DNA of 64,000 nt from contig WNNJ02002197.1 in NCBI GenBank assembly GCA_012934845.2, positions 1 to 64,000 of the forward strand, read 5' to 3'. Below the pieces are notes generated by a model. The model ran no database searches. It saw only the letters and a list, made by a program, of their open reading frames with translations, and was not told the origin of the DNA. The DNA comes from Pomphorhynchus laevis. Lineage: Eukaryota > Acanthocephala > Palaeacanthocephala > Echinorhynchida > Pomphorhynchidae. Shown here piece by piece: positions 54,831-64,000 of the stretch; position 1 is the stretch's first letter; the number at the start of each line of letters is the position of its first letter. The translations under genes and the position numbers were made by a program.

Positions 54831-57800
54831 AATCAGGTTCATAGGAATCTGAGCCCACGGCCGCACCAGCGCGCCACCTCCGATTGAATCATTCGGGATC
54901 TCTCACCTCCTTAGAGTCCAGTCGAGGCGAAGTATTGTCGGTAATCGCAGAGGCGCACTTATGTTTTCCCATTCAATGACAGATGCTGGGCCCGTTTTAG
55001 AGCCCACCTAGCTCTCTTCATGATACGTTTACGTCTATCTAGATCAGCTTTCGCCGACCAATTCACCGTAAGGGTGAACCCCAGATATTTTACTTGACTC
55101 GTGAAAATGGGGAGTGGTTGAGGTTGCAAAATGGAGAAGAGTGTAGAGAGTGCTAGTCTCTTAAGTTTTTTTATTTGTGGCAGAGACGCAATGAAAGACA
55201 ACCACCTGCGATTTGCTGGAGTTTAGAATAAGATGGGAAGGGTTAAATTGGTCTTTTAATCTTAAAAAGAATCGGCTGATGTCATAGAATACGTCTATGC
55301 ACCTTCGTTTTAGAAAACAGGGCTGTGGTATCGTAAGCGTATACCAGTAAACGCTGTTCGCGTTTAAATATTTTAAAGAGCTCAATGGAAGCAGCAAGAT
55401 ATAAGATTGGAGAAAGAGGTGATCCTTGATGCACATCCGTAATTGGGTAGAACTGACGCGCATCAGGGTCGTCTTCATAATAGAATCGCTTGTTGTACAG
55501 CAGTATCGCAACCCTGTTAACAATTCTCGCAGGCAACCCATGAGACCTAAGAGAAGAGATAACGAAGGGAATAGAGATGCGGTCAAATGCAGCAGAAAAA
55601 TCAGGGGAAACAAAAACGGCGAAGAGTGCAGAGAATGCTAGTCTCTTAAGTTTTTTCTTTGTGGCAGAGGCGCCATGAAAGACGATCACCTGCGATTTTT
55701 CGGAGTTAATAAGATTTGAAGGGGTAAGTTGGTCTTTTAATCTTAAAAGAAACGACTGATGTCGGGGACAACATATTTGCATATGCGTCCAGAAAACATG
55801 GTCTCGGTATCGTCAGCGTATAACACGAGATGTTGTTTACGTTTAAATGCTTTGAAAAGAACAATGAAGGCATCAAGGCATAAGAGGAGAAAGTGGGGAG
55901 CCTTGAGACACATCTGTAATAAGGTAGAACTGACGTGCATCAGGGTCGTCTTCATAGAAGAATTGCTTGGTGTACATCCGTATCTCTACCCTGTTAACAA
56001 TTCTCTCAGGCAACCCAACGAACATGAGAGAGGAAATAACGAAGGGAATGGAGATGCGGTCAAATGCAGCAGAGAAGTCAACAAAAACAACCGCAGCAAG
56101 CTGATGACAGTTGTCCTGACAAAACTGGTGAATTTCATCAATTGCTGAATATATTAAGCGACCTGTGACAAACCCATGAAAACTCGGTGGAATTAAATTA
56201 CGCCTACTTAAGTGGTGCGGATTCTACGCGCAAGCGTTTTTCGTAGATAATGAGGGAATTTTGAAACGAAATGGGCCACAGATCTTTAGGGCATGAAATA
56301 ACTTTCTTTCTAGGTAAAAATATTCTACGATTGATATTGATGCCGCTACATCGGATGGTGAGGCTACAAGCATTGTGACGGCCACCTCTCTTCTCTGATC
56401 ACTTGTCAGAAGCTGACAAACTCGATAAGAGAATAGAGCGACGGATTTGGAGGTGCCTGGAAGTGGGCCCCAGTACTTAAGGATATCTGTAACAAATAAG
56501 TATCTGCTCCTGAAGTCACACTAAGGCTGGAATTGGTTGGGGAGATAGCGTGGCTATATATTCATGTAAGGCTAGTAACTTTTCCAAAATCCTATCAAGG
56601 CCTAAACTACCAATCCAGCCCGGTGCCCTCTTCCGCCAGTAGACAAACTTCTTGAATATCTTCCAGAGGGAAGCCTGATAGGGACTAAGACGAGCAATAC
56701 TTGTCCTGTCTCTACTCAGCTGAGGCCTATATGTAGAAGTTCAGTATTCATTCGAGAGAACCTGCCTGTAGGAAGCAGAGAGATTGAGAAGGTGTAGCAT
56801 TTTTGCTAAGACCTTGAGTTTTGTTGGAGTTGGATTGTAAATGCAACCTTTATAGGAGGTCGAAAGCTTACGAAGAAAGGTAGGAATTAAATTCGGACAA
56901 ACTCTCATTCCCTATCCATGGAAAGAGTTAGATAGCTGTCTGAAATAAGACCGCTCAAATAGGAATAAAGTGAAACCTCCTTTAAAGCAACGTATCTTTC
57001 TCTAGCCGCCAGCGAATTAGGTTATGCGAGGTAATCAGCTGTTTGCGCGACTGTTCGGTGCAGATGGGTTTTAACAATCACATTCTATATAGCAGTAAAA
57101 TGTCGAGGAGTGAGTTTGTTGTATAGCAATGAAAGGTGGGATTTGCTGGTTTATTTATAAGATAGTCGTTTCTAGCTCAGCTGAGAGCTGCATTAATCCA
57201 ACGACCAGTTCTGTCGTTGAATTCACCGAGCAACATGTCGTAGCCGCTACCTAAAATTCGGTCCAGGAGGTCATGATTCTTGTGAATCTCCTGCGGCCGG
57301 ATGTATACATTGGCTATACTAATGTGTTTATCGTTCTTGACAGGTGATATAACTAAGCAATATATGGTTGGACACGAATAGTTTAATAAGAGGGAGACCT
57401 TAAGGAGCATTTCACTAGGGTTAGAATACCTTGAGAAGAAGAGTGTGGAGGGGTTATGTTAGGAGTGAAGTGCGAGTAGATATGCTTAGGGATAAAACGA
57501 GTAATGTCTTAGGGTATACGGATAGACCGTGTCTCCTGAAGGACTATAACATCTGCATATCTAACAGGTAGAAGCCTAAGGGCAGGGGCACCTCCCAAAT
57601 TACACTGAAGAATATTCAGTGAAAATGGCTCTTGGGTACTTCCCATTACGTTAATGTGACCGGAGTGGGACTCACTTCACCAAGTCAGAACCAGATGAGG
57701 AAGGGTCTCCCTTCCCACTTCCTGTGTCAATAGGTGAAGTCGCTTACCCACGGCGTTATCTTCACTTACCTTAGTAGCAACTGCCCAAAGCAGGTCCTTG

Positions 57801-58800
57801 CAGACTAATTTCTTAGGTGCAATAGACTGCATTGGACCGTTCCGTTTCTTGGACTTGAGTGGAGTCCTTTGAATGTTCGGCTTCCCGACTAGAGAAGACC
57901 TGAAAGACTCCCCCAATTGCTTGACAAGATTCTTAACCAGGTTCTCCAAGCGAACCGTATATTCTTAAAGTTTCTCTCCTAAGAACTTTAGTATTTCTAA
58001 ATCAGATATTGTCTTCTTTTTAATAGTCGAGACAGCTGCCGCAAAACTATCCGGTTTAGGCTTTGCGTACCTATGACGCTTTTGGTAGTTCTTGAATAAT
58101 GAGCATTTTTTTCGAACATGCGGGGTGCTCATTGCCCCCGGACCAATGCCCCCACTAGTGGCAATTTTTACAGTGGACCTAAATTAGTGTGTCAGTCTCC
58201 ATTATAGAGAATTTGAGGTTGTACCCAATAAAGTGGTTACATGTTATAAAGTGATTACAGGTTGAAATCGTATAGACTCTGAGCTACATCTACCAGGGCG
58301 TTGCAAAACGTCACGAAGATGGGGGAGCCTTTATTACTTTTAATGAAGCGTAAGTTTGATATTTTGTATTCATTTTCTAGATTGACTATATCTTCATCCG
58401 AGATGAAGGCCGATATGTTATTAATTTTCAACGATGCAAGAATAGGTCTAGATGAGATTGAAGCTAAATCCAAGTGTTTACCTTTGAAATATTCTGTATA
58501 AGAATCAGCCAAATCAGGCATCGTGAAGGAAATTTTGATTTCCGCCTCGTAATATTTTATTGTGTTAAATAAAATTCTCTTTTATTTGTATCGGTTTGCA
58601 AATTCTCTCATGAAGATATTAAACATGTTATTCCTTTCAATAGAAACTAACAGTTTTATAATTATTAAATTGACGGGCTTGTGTACTGGGGAAATTTCCC
58701 CCTCCAGAATATTTCCAATATCTTTACTTAATTGCTTTGCTTCATTGTCAGGAAAACTCGACTTTTAGAATCTTTTGAACGCTTCGTCATCACGTTTTTT
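54831..58800 (-). mobile_element. LINE F, long minus copy with internal tandem duplication
   Basis: On the minus strand from 58800: ORF1 N-terminal part (58255-58521, NNISAFISDEDIVNLENEYK), ORF1 C-terminal part (57677-57949), endonuclease (57177-57410, IANVYIRPQEIHKNHDLLDR, MLLGEFNDRTGRW), start of RT (about 56200-56900), then the RT catalytic part in two tandem versions (55132-56100), and the C-terminus and 3' end to 54831. It is broken throughout. It is the third family F copy in this 9 kb. Confidence 0.8.
55132..56100 (-). repeat. 485-bp tandem duplication inside LINE F RT
   Basis: Units of about 485 bp, 55132-55616 and 55617-56100. Both start GAGAAGAGTG-like, then GCTAGTCTCTTAAGTTTTTT, and both end ATGCGGTCAAATGCAGCAGA. 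The units differ at many sites, so either the duplication is old or two different copies recombined. Confidence 0.8.
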
Positions 58801-59040
58801 TTTGCATTTTGAAAAATTCGTGGTACTGTATTTTTCATATAATTTCAATATTACTATCCATCACCTCAACAAACAAAAAGTTATGGAATATCACTGAAGT
58901 TTGCTTGTATTTTGGCTGGAAAAGTACCGGCAGCGTTGAAAACTTGTTCATGAAAAACCGATGACTTATGCTAATTTCGACTTTACTCTCCATCACATCA
59001 ACAAAGAATAAATGCTTGTACAAAATTATTGTTCAATAAA
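58801..59040 (-). repeat. Short direct repeat giving a repeated peptide
   Basis: The frame 58835-59023 reads LFFVDVMESKVEISISHRF and, 44 codons later, LFVEVMDSNIEII. The DNA units (about 130 bp) are imperfect. No family was recognised. It may be leader sequence of LINE F or an old gene fragment. Confidence 0.4.
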
Positions 59041-59354
59041 TTATTGTTCAATTCCTATAATCTTGCGGTATAAACGCAACAGTATAAACGAGTTTCTTGA
59101 GTATTATTTAACGTGCTTTTGTCATAGTCAGCAGCAATCGATTGAAATGCCGCCGCATCTAGTGATTTACTGACTACGTTACATCCTTTCCTGCATAGAG
59201 TCACTATTGATTGGTATTTTTTGTTTGCAGTTGTGGCACATCAACTTCATAATGTTGTAATCTAGCAAGTAACTTAATCCTTCGTGCTTGTCTAGTCGAT
59301 ATCGAAGACCAAACTGCGTCCTCGATTATCACTATTGAATTCCATATTCATTTT
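59041..59354. other. Intergenic stretch, unassigned
   Basis: Mixed composition. It may continue the integrase fossil or the LINE leader, but no motif is readable. Confidence 0.4.
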
Positions 59355-59955
59355 CCTCATATCACATATATGACAAGGCTTCAATCAATATCAACGCCTA
59401 ATCGTTGCGTTTTCAGTAACATTAACTCTTTTTCACTGTATTAAATCGTGTTTGAGGAGGCTTTACTCATACTTTCTTATCCTTGAGCAGCGGATATTTA
59501 GGCATCTCTTCATGCTCTTGTTGAATTCGTTGAAAAATTTTGAATGTCTCCACTTGTATTATCGGTTGATACTTCTCATAGAGCGCTAGGATAATTATCC
59601 GGATTTTTTTCTATAAAAAAAGATAAGTTGTACCAAAATGTCGCGTCTATAAGATCAATATTATCACGCCGGCCGTCCGCTTAATTGTGCGATGGGATAT
59701 TTTATAAGTTCCGTCTCCTCGTGGTTGGTAGGCTTCTCGAAACCTCGAAAGCACATTCCATTTTTTAAGCGAATTCGACCCAAACGAGTAATTGTTATCA
59801 ACAAGTAGTTCAAGTGGAGGTCCGCACTCTTAAAATATTTGATTTAAAGTTTCACATATTATTTGTGTTGTCAAATGCGAAATTTACCGCTACATTGGAA
59901 AGCGACTCGCACCACAATCTATAAGTGAGATAAAGTCTTAAACGATAATATGTTG
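59355..59955 (-). mobile_element. LTR-retrotransposon-type integrase remnant (fossil)
   Basis: The minus strand shows the central and C-terminal parts of a Ty3/Gypsy-like integrase: a core around DCGASRF, a GPPLELLVDNN stretch carrying the second acidic region, a HRTIKR block and an FWYN block. A weaker lysine-rich C-terminal region follows. It is broken by several interruptions and looks old. No long terminal repeats, gag or RT were found near it, so only this piece survives. Confidence 0.55.
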
Positions 59956-61136
59956 TGTCAATGGTCAAGCGTTCCCAATTGTTGACGACTCCAAGATTAC
60001 CTGTCTATATTTCAAGAGAGGCCAATAGATTGTTTTACATGGAATATATTGCTTTATACATTGCTCTATTTTATCACATCGAACATTTTTATATCATTCT
60101 CTCAATGCTTACGGCCAATTTGACCCCAAATGATGCGGTGAGTGTAATTTATTTATTCCGAGCTTACCGAGTGTGAACATAATGGATCCGAGTCTGAACA
60201 TAATGGATCGAATCATTTATTTGATATTCGTTCGTAATAAGTCTTATCACTTCTAATTAATGTCGAACCAACATTTCTGATGTGCTATTTGTCTTTATTC
60301 GATGAATTCGGTCAAGGACACAGTGCACTAAAGAAGCAACGATACCTAGACGCAGTTGCTTAGCATTTGAATTCAATGCCATGTTTGCGCCTCAAATGGC
60401 CGATATACCTGGCCGTTTCTGGCCTTGTTTCATTTTTAAAAGGACGTATTTTACAATAAAGACAAATACTTACATTATCTTAAGTATCATCCAATGTGCG
60501 TTGTTACTTTGCTATATGGCAAATTCTGAAACTTACTATATTTTGCATTGCATTAATTAAGACAATTCTTAATAAATTATTATTTATTAACAATGCTGTA
60601 GCCGTAGGTTAAGTCAATAATGAAATCTTAATCAGTCTTACTATTTTAAACATCTCTTTGAAACAGTTACAAATATTGAACTGTAAAATAATCAATAGAA
60701 ACATTGATTATTTTAATGTTTAAAAATTAATATTTATAATTATATTATAAAAATTTTATATTTTAATATTTTAATATTACAATTTAAATATTTATAAATT
60801 CATGTATAATTTTTTTATATTAATGTATACATTATTTTTTATATTTTACCAAAATGTAAAAAATTATTAATCTATTTACTATTTCGTTTATATATTTTAT
60901 TATTTCGCCGGAATAATAAAAAGTTAAAAGAATGAATCAAAATCATTTATTATAATTGCTTATTATAGGGCTTATCAGTTCTAAGCTGGCAATTCCAAAA
61001 TACCGCATGTTTTATCCCCAATGTATTTAATACAAAAATTTTATTTGCATGTTATAACAACTCTATCTGTTTATTCAACGTTTATAACAAATTAATTTCT
61101 TTTATTAATATGTCCTGAACTGACGGTACGAGACCA
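59956..61136. other. Intergenic stretch with a CR1 tail scrap
   Basis: No host gene seen. AATGCTGTAGCCGTAGG at about 60591-60607 repeats the 3' end seen at 36844-36860, a minute remnant of a minus-strand CR1 element. 60700-60900 is very AT-rich. Confidence 0.5.
60570..60625 (-). mobile_element. CR1 3'-end scrap
   Basis: TTATTTATTAACAATGCTGTAGCCGTAGG-like sequence equals the terminal bases and (TTTA) tail of the CR1 insertion at 36817. Only some 50 bp remain. Confidence 0.5.
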
Positions 61137-61508
61137 TATGGGGCCACTTTGGTACCATGGGACTGTAGACGTCTACTAGTATGGGACCATACTTGCGTGA
61201 ACACCCTAGCTCTGTCTCACGTAGATTGTTCTGCAGCAGGTGATGTAGCTCTGGCCACAGAGGCCGAACGCAGGAAACGGATCAAATATACATGCCTGGA
61301 TTCTTCATATTGCAGCTTAGTCCCAGTAGCTGTTGAGTCAATCGGCGCCTTAAAATGTGAAACCACCGCCCTCTTCAAACTAATTGAGAAGCGACTGAGG
61401 CTAGCTACAAACGACGTCCAGGCAAAATCACATTTCCTACAGCGCATAAGTGCTGCAATTCAGCGGGGGAAGTCAGCATGCGTAATGGAGAGTCATTTGC
61501 AATCTTGA
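61137..61508 (+). mobile_element. Retroelement polyprotein C-terminal remnant, copy 2
   Basis: The plus-strand frame (119 codons from 61149) carries LVWDHTCVNTLALSHVDCSA, RIKYTCLD, LVPVAVESIGAL and FLQRISAAIQRGKSACV. These are the same motifs, in the same order, as the copy at 22542. The two copies differ strongly, so they are separate old insertions. It ends about 230 bp upstream of the PSF2 acceptor site. Confidence 0.55.
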
Positions 61509-61734
61509 TTCCGAAGCCCAATGATCCCCTACTTTTTATTAAACGTTATCTAAGTAATAATATGGGGCCCATTGGCGGGCGACCCATTCAATTGTATTTT
61601 TTTATTTTTGTATTTGGAAAAAAAATCTATTTAAAAAAATTAATTAATTTTGTAAATTTTTTAACTTATATTTTTTATACTGAAGCATATTTTTTAAATA
61701 GCATCAATATTTGATGTAGATTATATGTAATTTT

Positions 61735-61736
61735 AG
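61735..61736 (+). promoter_or_regulatory. Splice (or trans-splice) acceptor before PSF2
   Basis: TGTAATTTTAG is followed by 11 bases and the PSF2 ATG. The preceding 100 bases are T-rich. It fits a 3' splice site closing a 5' UTR intron, or a trans-splice acceptor. Confidence 0.5.
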
Positions 61737-61747
61737 GTTATTCAACT

Positions 61748-62284
61748 ATGGAGGCACATGAATTAGAATATATAGCCGAGAACGAGCCTATTAATATAAT
61801 ACCAAAATTTTCGGGTCCACCTATAGCACTTTTATCCGGAACCGTAGGTCCGTTCAAAGCAGGTATTGTTATAGCTGTGCCTCTATGGTTGGCCTTAACG
61901 ATGAAGCACCAGAATCGTGCTCACATTGTAGTTCCTGATTGGATGAATTTAGATAACGTAATAAGGATGAAAAATCAAGAATACGTAGAAGAAGCATTCG
62001 CAGCAATGCCTAATCCCTATTGGATGGTTGTTGCTAAAATGTTACTCAAATTAACACCAGAGGACATACCTAACGCAGACCAAGTTCATTCCCTTCTTCA
62101 GGATATTTGGGACAAGCGGCAATACAAATTTAGAAAAAGTACCGAGCTTTTTATACAAGGCAATGGTGGTTTTGCTTCACTGCCACATTGCACAGTACCT
62201 GAGATAAACTTGTACAGGGATTTACTTGCGTCCTTTGTTAGTAAAGCAAACGAATTAAATGAACGACAGAAGGAGCTTGGCTAG
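61748..62284 (+). CDS. GINS2: GINS complex subunit PSF2
   Basis: 178 codons, intronless, complete (family usually about 180-190). Known role: PSF2 is one of four GINS subunits that join MCM2-7 and CDC45 in the replicative CMG helicase in the nucleus. Recognisable blocks: N-terminal LEYIAENEPINIIPKF (beta-rich B-domain start), GTVGPFKAGIVIAVPLWLAL (family signature GPFxxGxxxxVPLWLA), VVPDWMNLDNV, AMPNPYWMVVAKMLLK (MPxPYxxExAxxLL), IPNADQVHSLLQDIWDKRQYKFR, and the C-terminal helix EINLYRDLLASFVSKANEL. The start is chosen because it gives the standard MxxxExExIAE beginning and follows a T-rich AG site by 11 bases. All key structural blocks are intact, so it is probably functional. No near neighbour shares its pathway. 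Confidence 0.95.
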   Translation: MEAHELEYIAENEPINIIPKFSGPPIALLSGTVGPFKAGIVIAVPLWLALTMKHQNRAHIVVPDWMNLDNVIRMKNQEYVEEAFAAMPNPYWMVVAKMLLKLTPEDIPNADQVHSLLQDIWDKRQYKFRKSTELFIQGNGGFASLPHCTVPEINLYRDLLASFVSKANELNERQKELG

Positions 62285-62511
62285 AAGTCTTGAAATTTAT
62301 TCTTCAAAATGTAAATTATTTTTACAACTATGTATATGATAAAATATATCATATATGTATATTCTAGTGAACTTTAAAATTTTGTCTGCTAATTTAAATT
62401 TATAAATTTACTGATTTAACGGAGAATCAATTAACGTGCTGCTTACATAAGAATTGCAACAATTTGTAATGATATTGACTTAAACATCATTTAAATAATT
62501 TAATAGATACA
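62285..62511. other. PSF2 3' flank
   Basis: Very AT-rich. No clear AATAAA near the stop; ATATATCATATATG-type palindromic AT runs are present. Confidence 0.4.
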
Positions 62512-62870
62512 TATTTTTAATAATTTCTATTCAAAAAGCGAATAAATTTATCCAGAAAGCCATATTCTTAACAAAATCAATATTAATGATAAAGAAGGTG
62601 TATATCTAGATATGAACATTAAATTAACATTAACTAAAACTACTATTAATTTATATCGTAAAGATGACATTTTTAAATTTACAAGAAATATGTGTATTTA
62701 ATTCTAGCAATTTTTATTCAATTAGTGAACAAATTTATCCAGAAAGCCTTATTCTTACCAAAACCAATATTGATGATAAACAAGGTGTAAATCTAGATAT
62801 GAACATTAAATTAACATTAACTAAAACTACTATTATATCGTAAAGATGACATAAATTTACAAGAAACATA
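62512..62870 (+). repeat. Tandem duplication, unit about 197 bp
   Basis: TTATCCAGAAAGCC with its surroundings and CTAGATATGAACATTAAATT recur with a spacing near 197 bp (for example 62551 and 62748). Two units with small indels. The second runs into the long direct repeat shared with 180-565. Confidence 0.8.
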
Positions 62871-63185
62871 TTTTTGCATGAGCATTCATGCATACCATAT
62901 AATATAAAATATAATACATTAAATAATGAAATTTTAAGAATTGCAACAATATGTAATGATATTGGCTTTCTTTAAAATCATTTAAATAATTTAATAGATA
63001 CATATTTTAAACTAGGTTACTATAAAAATAACATCAAGCAGAAAATAGTAAAATATATAAATCAACACAATAATATAAAGAATAAATTTAAACTCTTAAG
63101 TGGCAAATTTTTATGGATGGATAATAAATAATATACTTTGCATTAGAATAAGATACTAGATAGTTATTTCAGAGGAAATACATCA
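62840..63185 (+). repeat. AT-rich direct repeat, right copy (pairs with 180-565)
   Basis: Same order of sequence as the left copy, lacking about 40 bases around the ATGTGTGAA-type repeats found there. It is followed by hairpin repeat copy 7. Confidence 0.75.
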
Positions 63186-63313
63186 TTAGCATGTATTTGG
63201 CCCTGCTGCTATGTTGGATCGAGGAATAAAAGGCCGAAACCTGATAACATAGCAGTTCCTCCTGATGACCTATAATCCTATTATGATCGTCTGTTATTTA
63301 TTAGTCAATTCAG
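63186..63313 (+). repeat. Hairpin repeat, copy 7
   Basis: GGCCCTGCTGCTATG, GGATCGAGGAA, AAGGCCGAAAC, ACATAGCAGTTCCTC and CTGATGACC in order. GAGGAA pairs perfectly with TTCCTC. The copy stops inside the AGTCAATTCA block. Confidence 0.8.
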
Positions 63314-63418
63314 TTCCTCCTGATATTTATTATCCTTATGGATGAATAATAAATAATATACTTTGCATTATAATAAGATACTATATAATTAAATTTAATA
63401 AAAGGAAATACGTCCTTA

Positions 63419-63585
63419 ACAAGTATTTGGCCCTGCTGCTATGTTGGGTCGAGGAATAAAAGGCCGAAACCTGATAGCATAGCAGTTCCTCCTGATGACC
63501 TATAATCTTTATTATGATCGTCTGTTATTTATCAGTCAATTCATAAAAATTGACTTTTATTTTTAATTTTAATTTTTAATTTTAA
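63419..63585 (+). repeat. Hairpin repeat, copy 8
   Basis: Almost identical to copy 7 and complete: GCTGCTATG pairs with CATAGCAG, GAGGAA with TTCCTC, and AGTCAATT with AATTGACT in the 3' half. A T/A-rich tail follows. Confidence 0.8.
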
Positions 63586-64000
63586 TTTGATATATATTAA
63601 ATAATTAAATAACGAAATTTTAAGAATTGTCATTATATGTAATGATATTGACTTGATATTGTCATTATATGAGCATTCATGCGTACCAGATAACTACTAT
63701 TATATCGTAAAGTAATATAATATCGTATAATATTATATCGTAAACATTCATGTAATTATATACAGTGTATTAACATATGATAATATTATATATCATATAT
63801 GTATACCATATAATATTAAATATAATTTTAATATATTAATAGTATTAAATATATTAATATTAATATATAGTATAATATTATAATGTTAAAATATTAATAA
63901 TATTAAATATATTAATATTAATATATATTATAATATTATAATTTTATAATATTATAATATTATTAATAATATTAAATAATTAAATTTTAATAATAGTCAT
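63586..64000. other. AT-rich simple sequence at window end
   Basis: Almost pure A/T with TATTAATATTAATATA-type runs. No gene. Confidence 0.6.

Overview
The window looks like a stretch of an AT-rich invertebrate (metazoan) nuclear genome. Two host genes are recognisable: an intron-containing SKP1 homologue (minus strand, four coding exons between 18547 and 21003) and a PSF2/GINS2 homologue (plus strand, 61748-62284). Introns are AT-rich and mostly 40-60 bp apart from one long first intron. No operons, Shine-Dalgarno sites or bacterial genes are visible. I could not place the organism more precisely. The content would fit a nematode, mite, tardigrade or similar animal.

Most of the rest is a retrotransposon graveyard. 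At least three non-LTR (LINE) lineages occur. Family A is CR1/L2-like, with a conserved 3' hairpin and one copy that keeps an open reading frame of over 740 codons (38555-40783). Family B comprises other CR1-like elements, including a nearly full-length minus copy (26052-29725), a plus copy (about 32570-36816) and several fragments. Family F is of the Jockey/I/R1 type with CCHC zinc-knuckle ORF1 and YADD RT (49440-58800, three copies). RTE-like, Penelope-like and LTR-integrase remnants also occur. These copies are nested in one another.

Layout: 1-980 and 62300-64000, AT-rich ends sharing a repeat with a conserved hairpin motif. 1310-4200, first copy of a duplicated block (unknown small ORF plus LINE A). 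4200-8055, gene-poor. 8056-13986, a near-perfect 5.9 kb palindrome whose centre is an array of alternately oriented, diverged units. 15196-17275, a 380-bp satellite. 17806-21003, RTE tail and SKP1. 22542-24560, retroelement remnant and an 81-bp repeat array. 24690-38215, CR1/RTE/Penelope mosaic. 38216-46670, LINE A copies in both orientations plus the second copy of the duplicated block. 47328-48178, a Ginger-like DNA transposon with perfect 41-bp terminal inverted repeats. 49440-58800, LINE F cluster. 59355-59955, LTR integrase fossil. 61748-62284, PSF2.

The most unusual signals are the palindrome with its internal alternating-unit array, in which the same head-to-head junction recurs three times; the hairpin-bearing dispersed repeat with hammerhead-like pieces in a non-canonical order; the small Ginger-like transposon; and the duplicated block carrying an unidentified 110-codon ORF. 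SKP1 and PSF2 act in unrelated pathways (SCF ubiquitin ligase, replicative helicase), so the host genes do not form a functional cluster.
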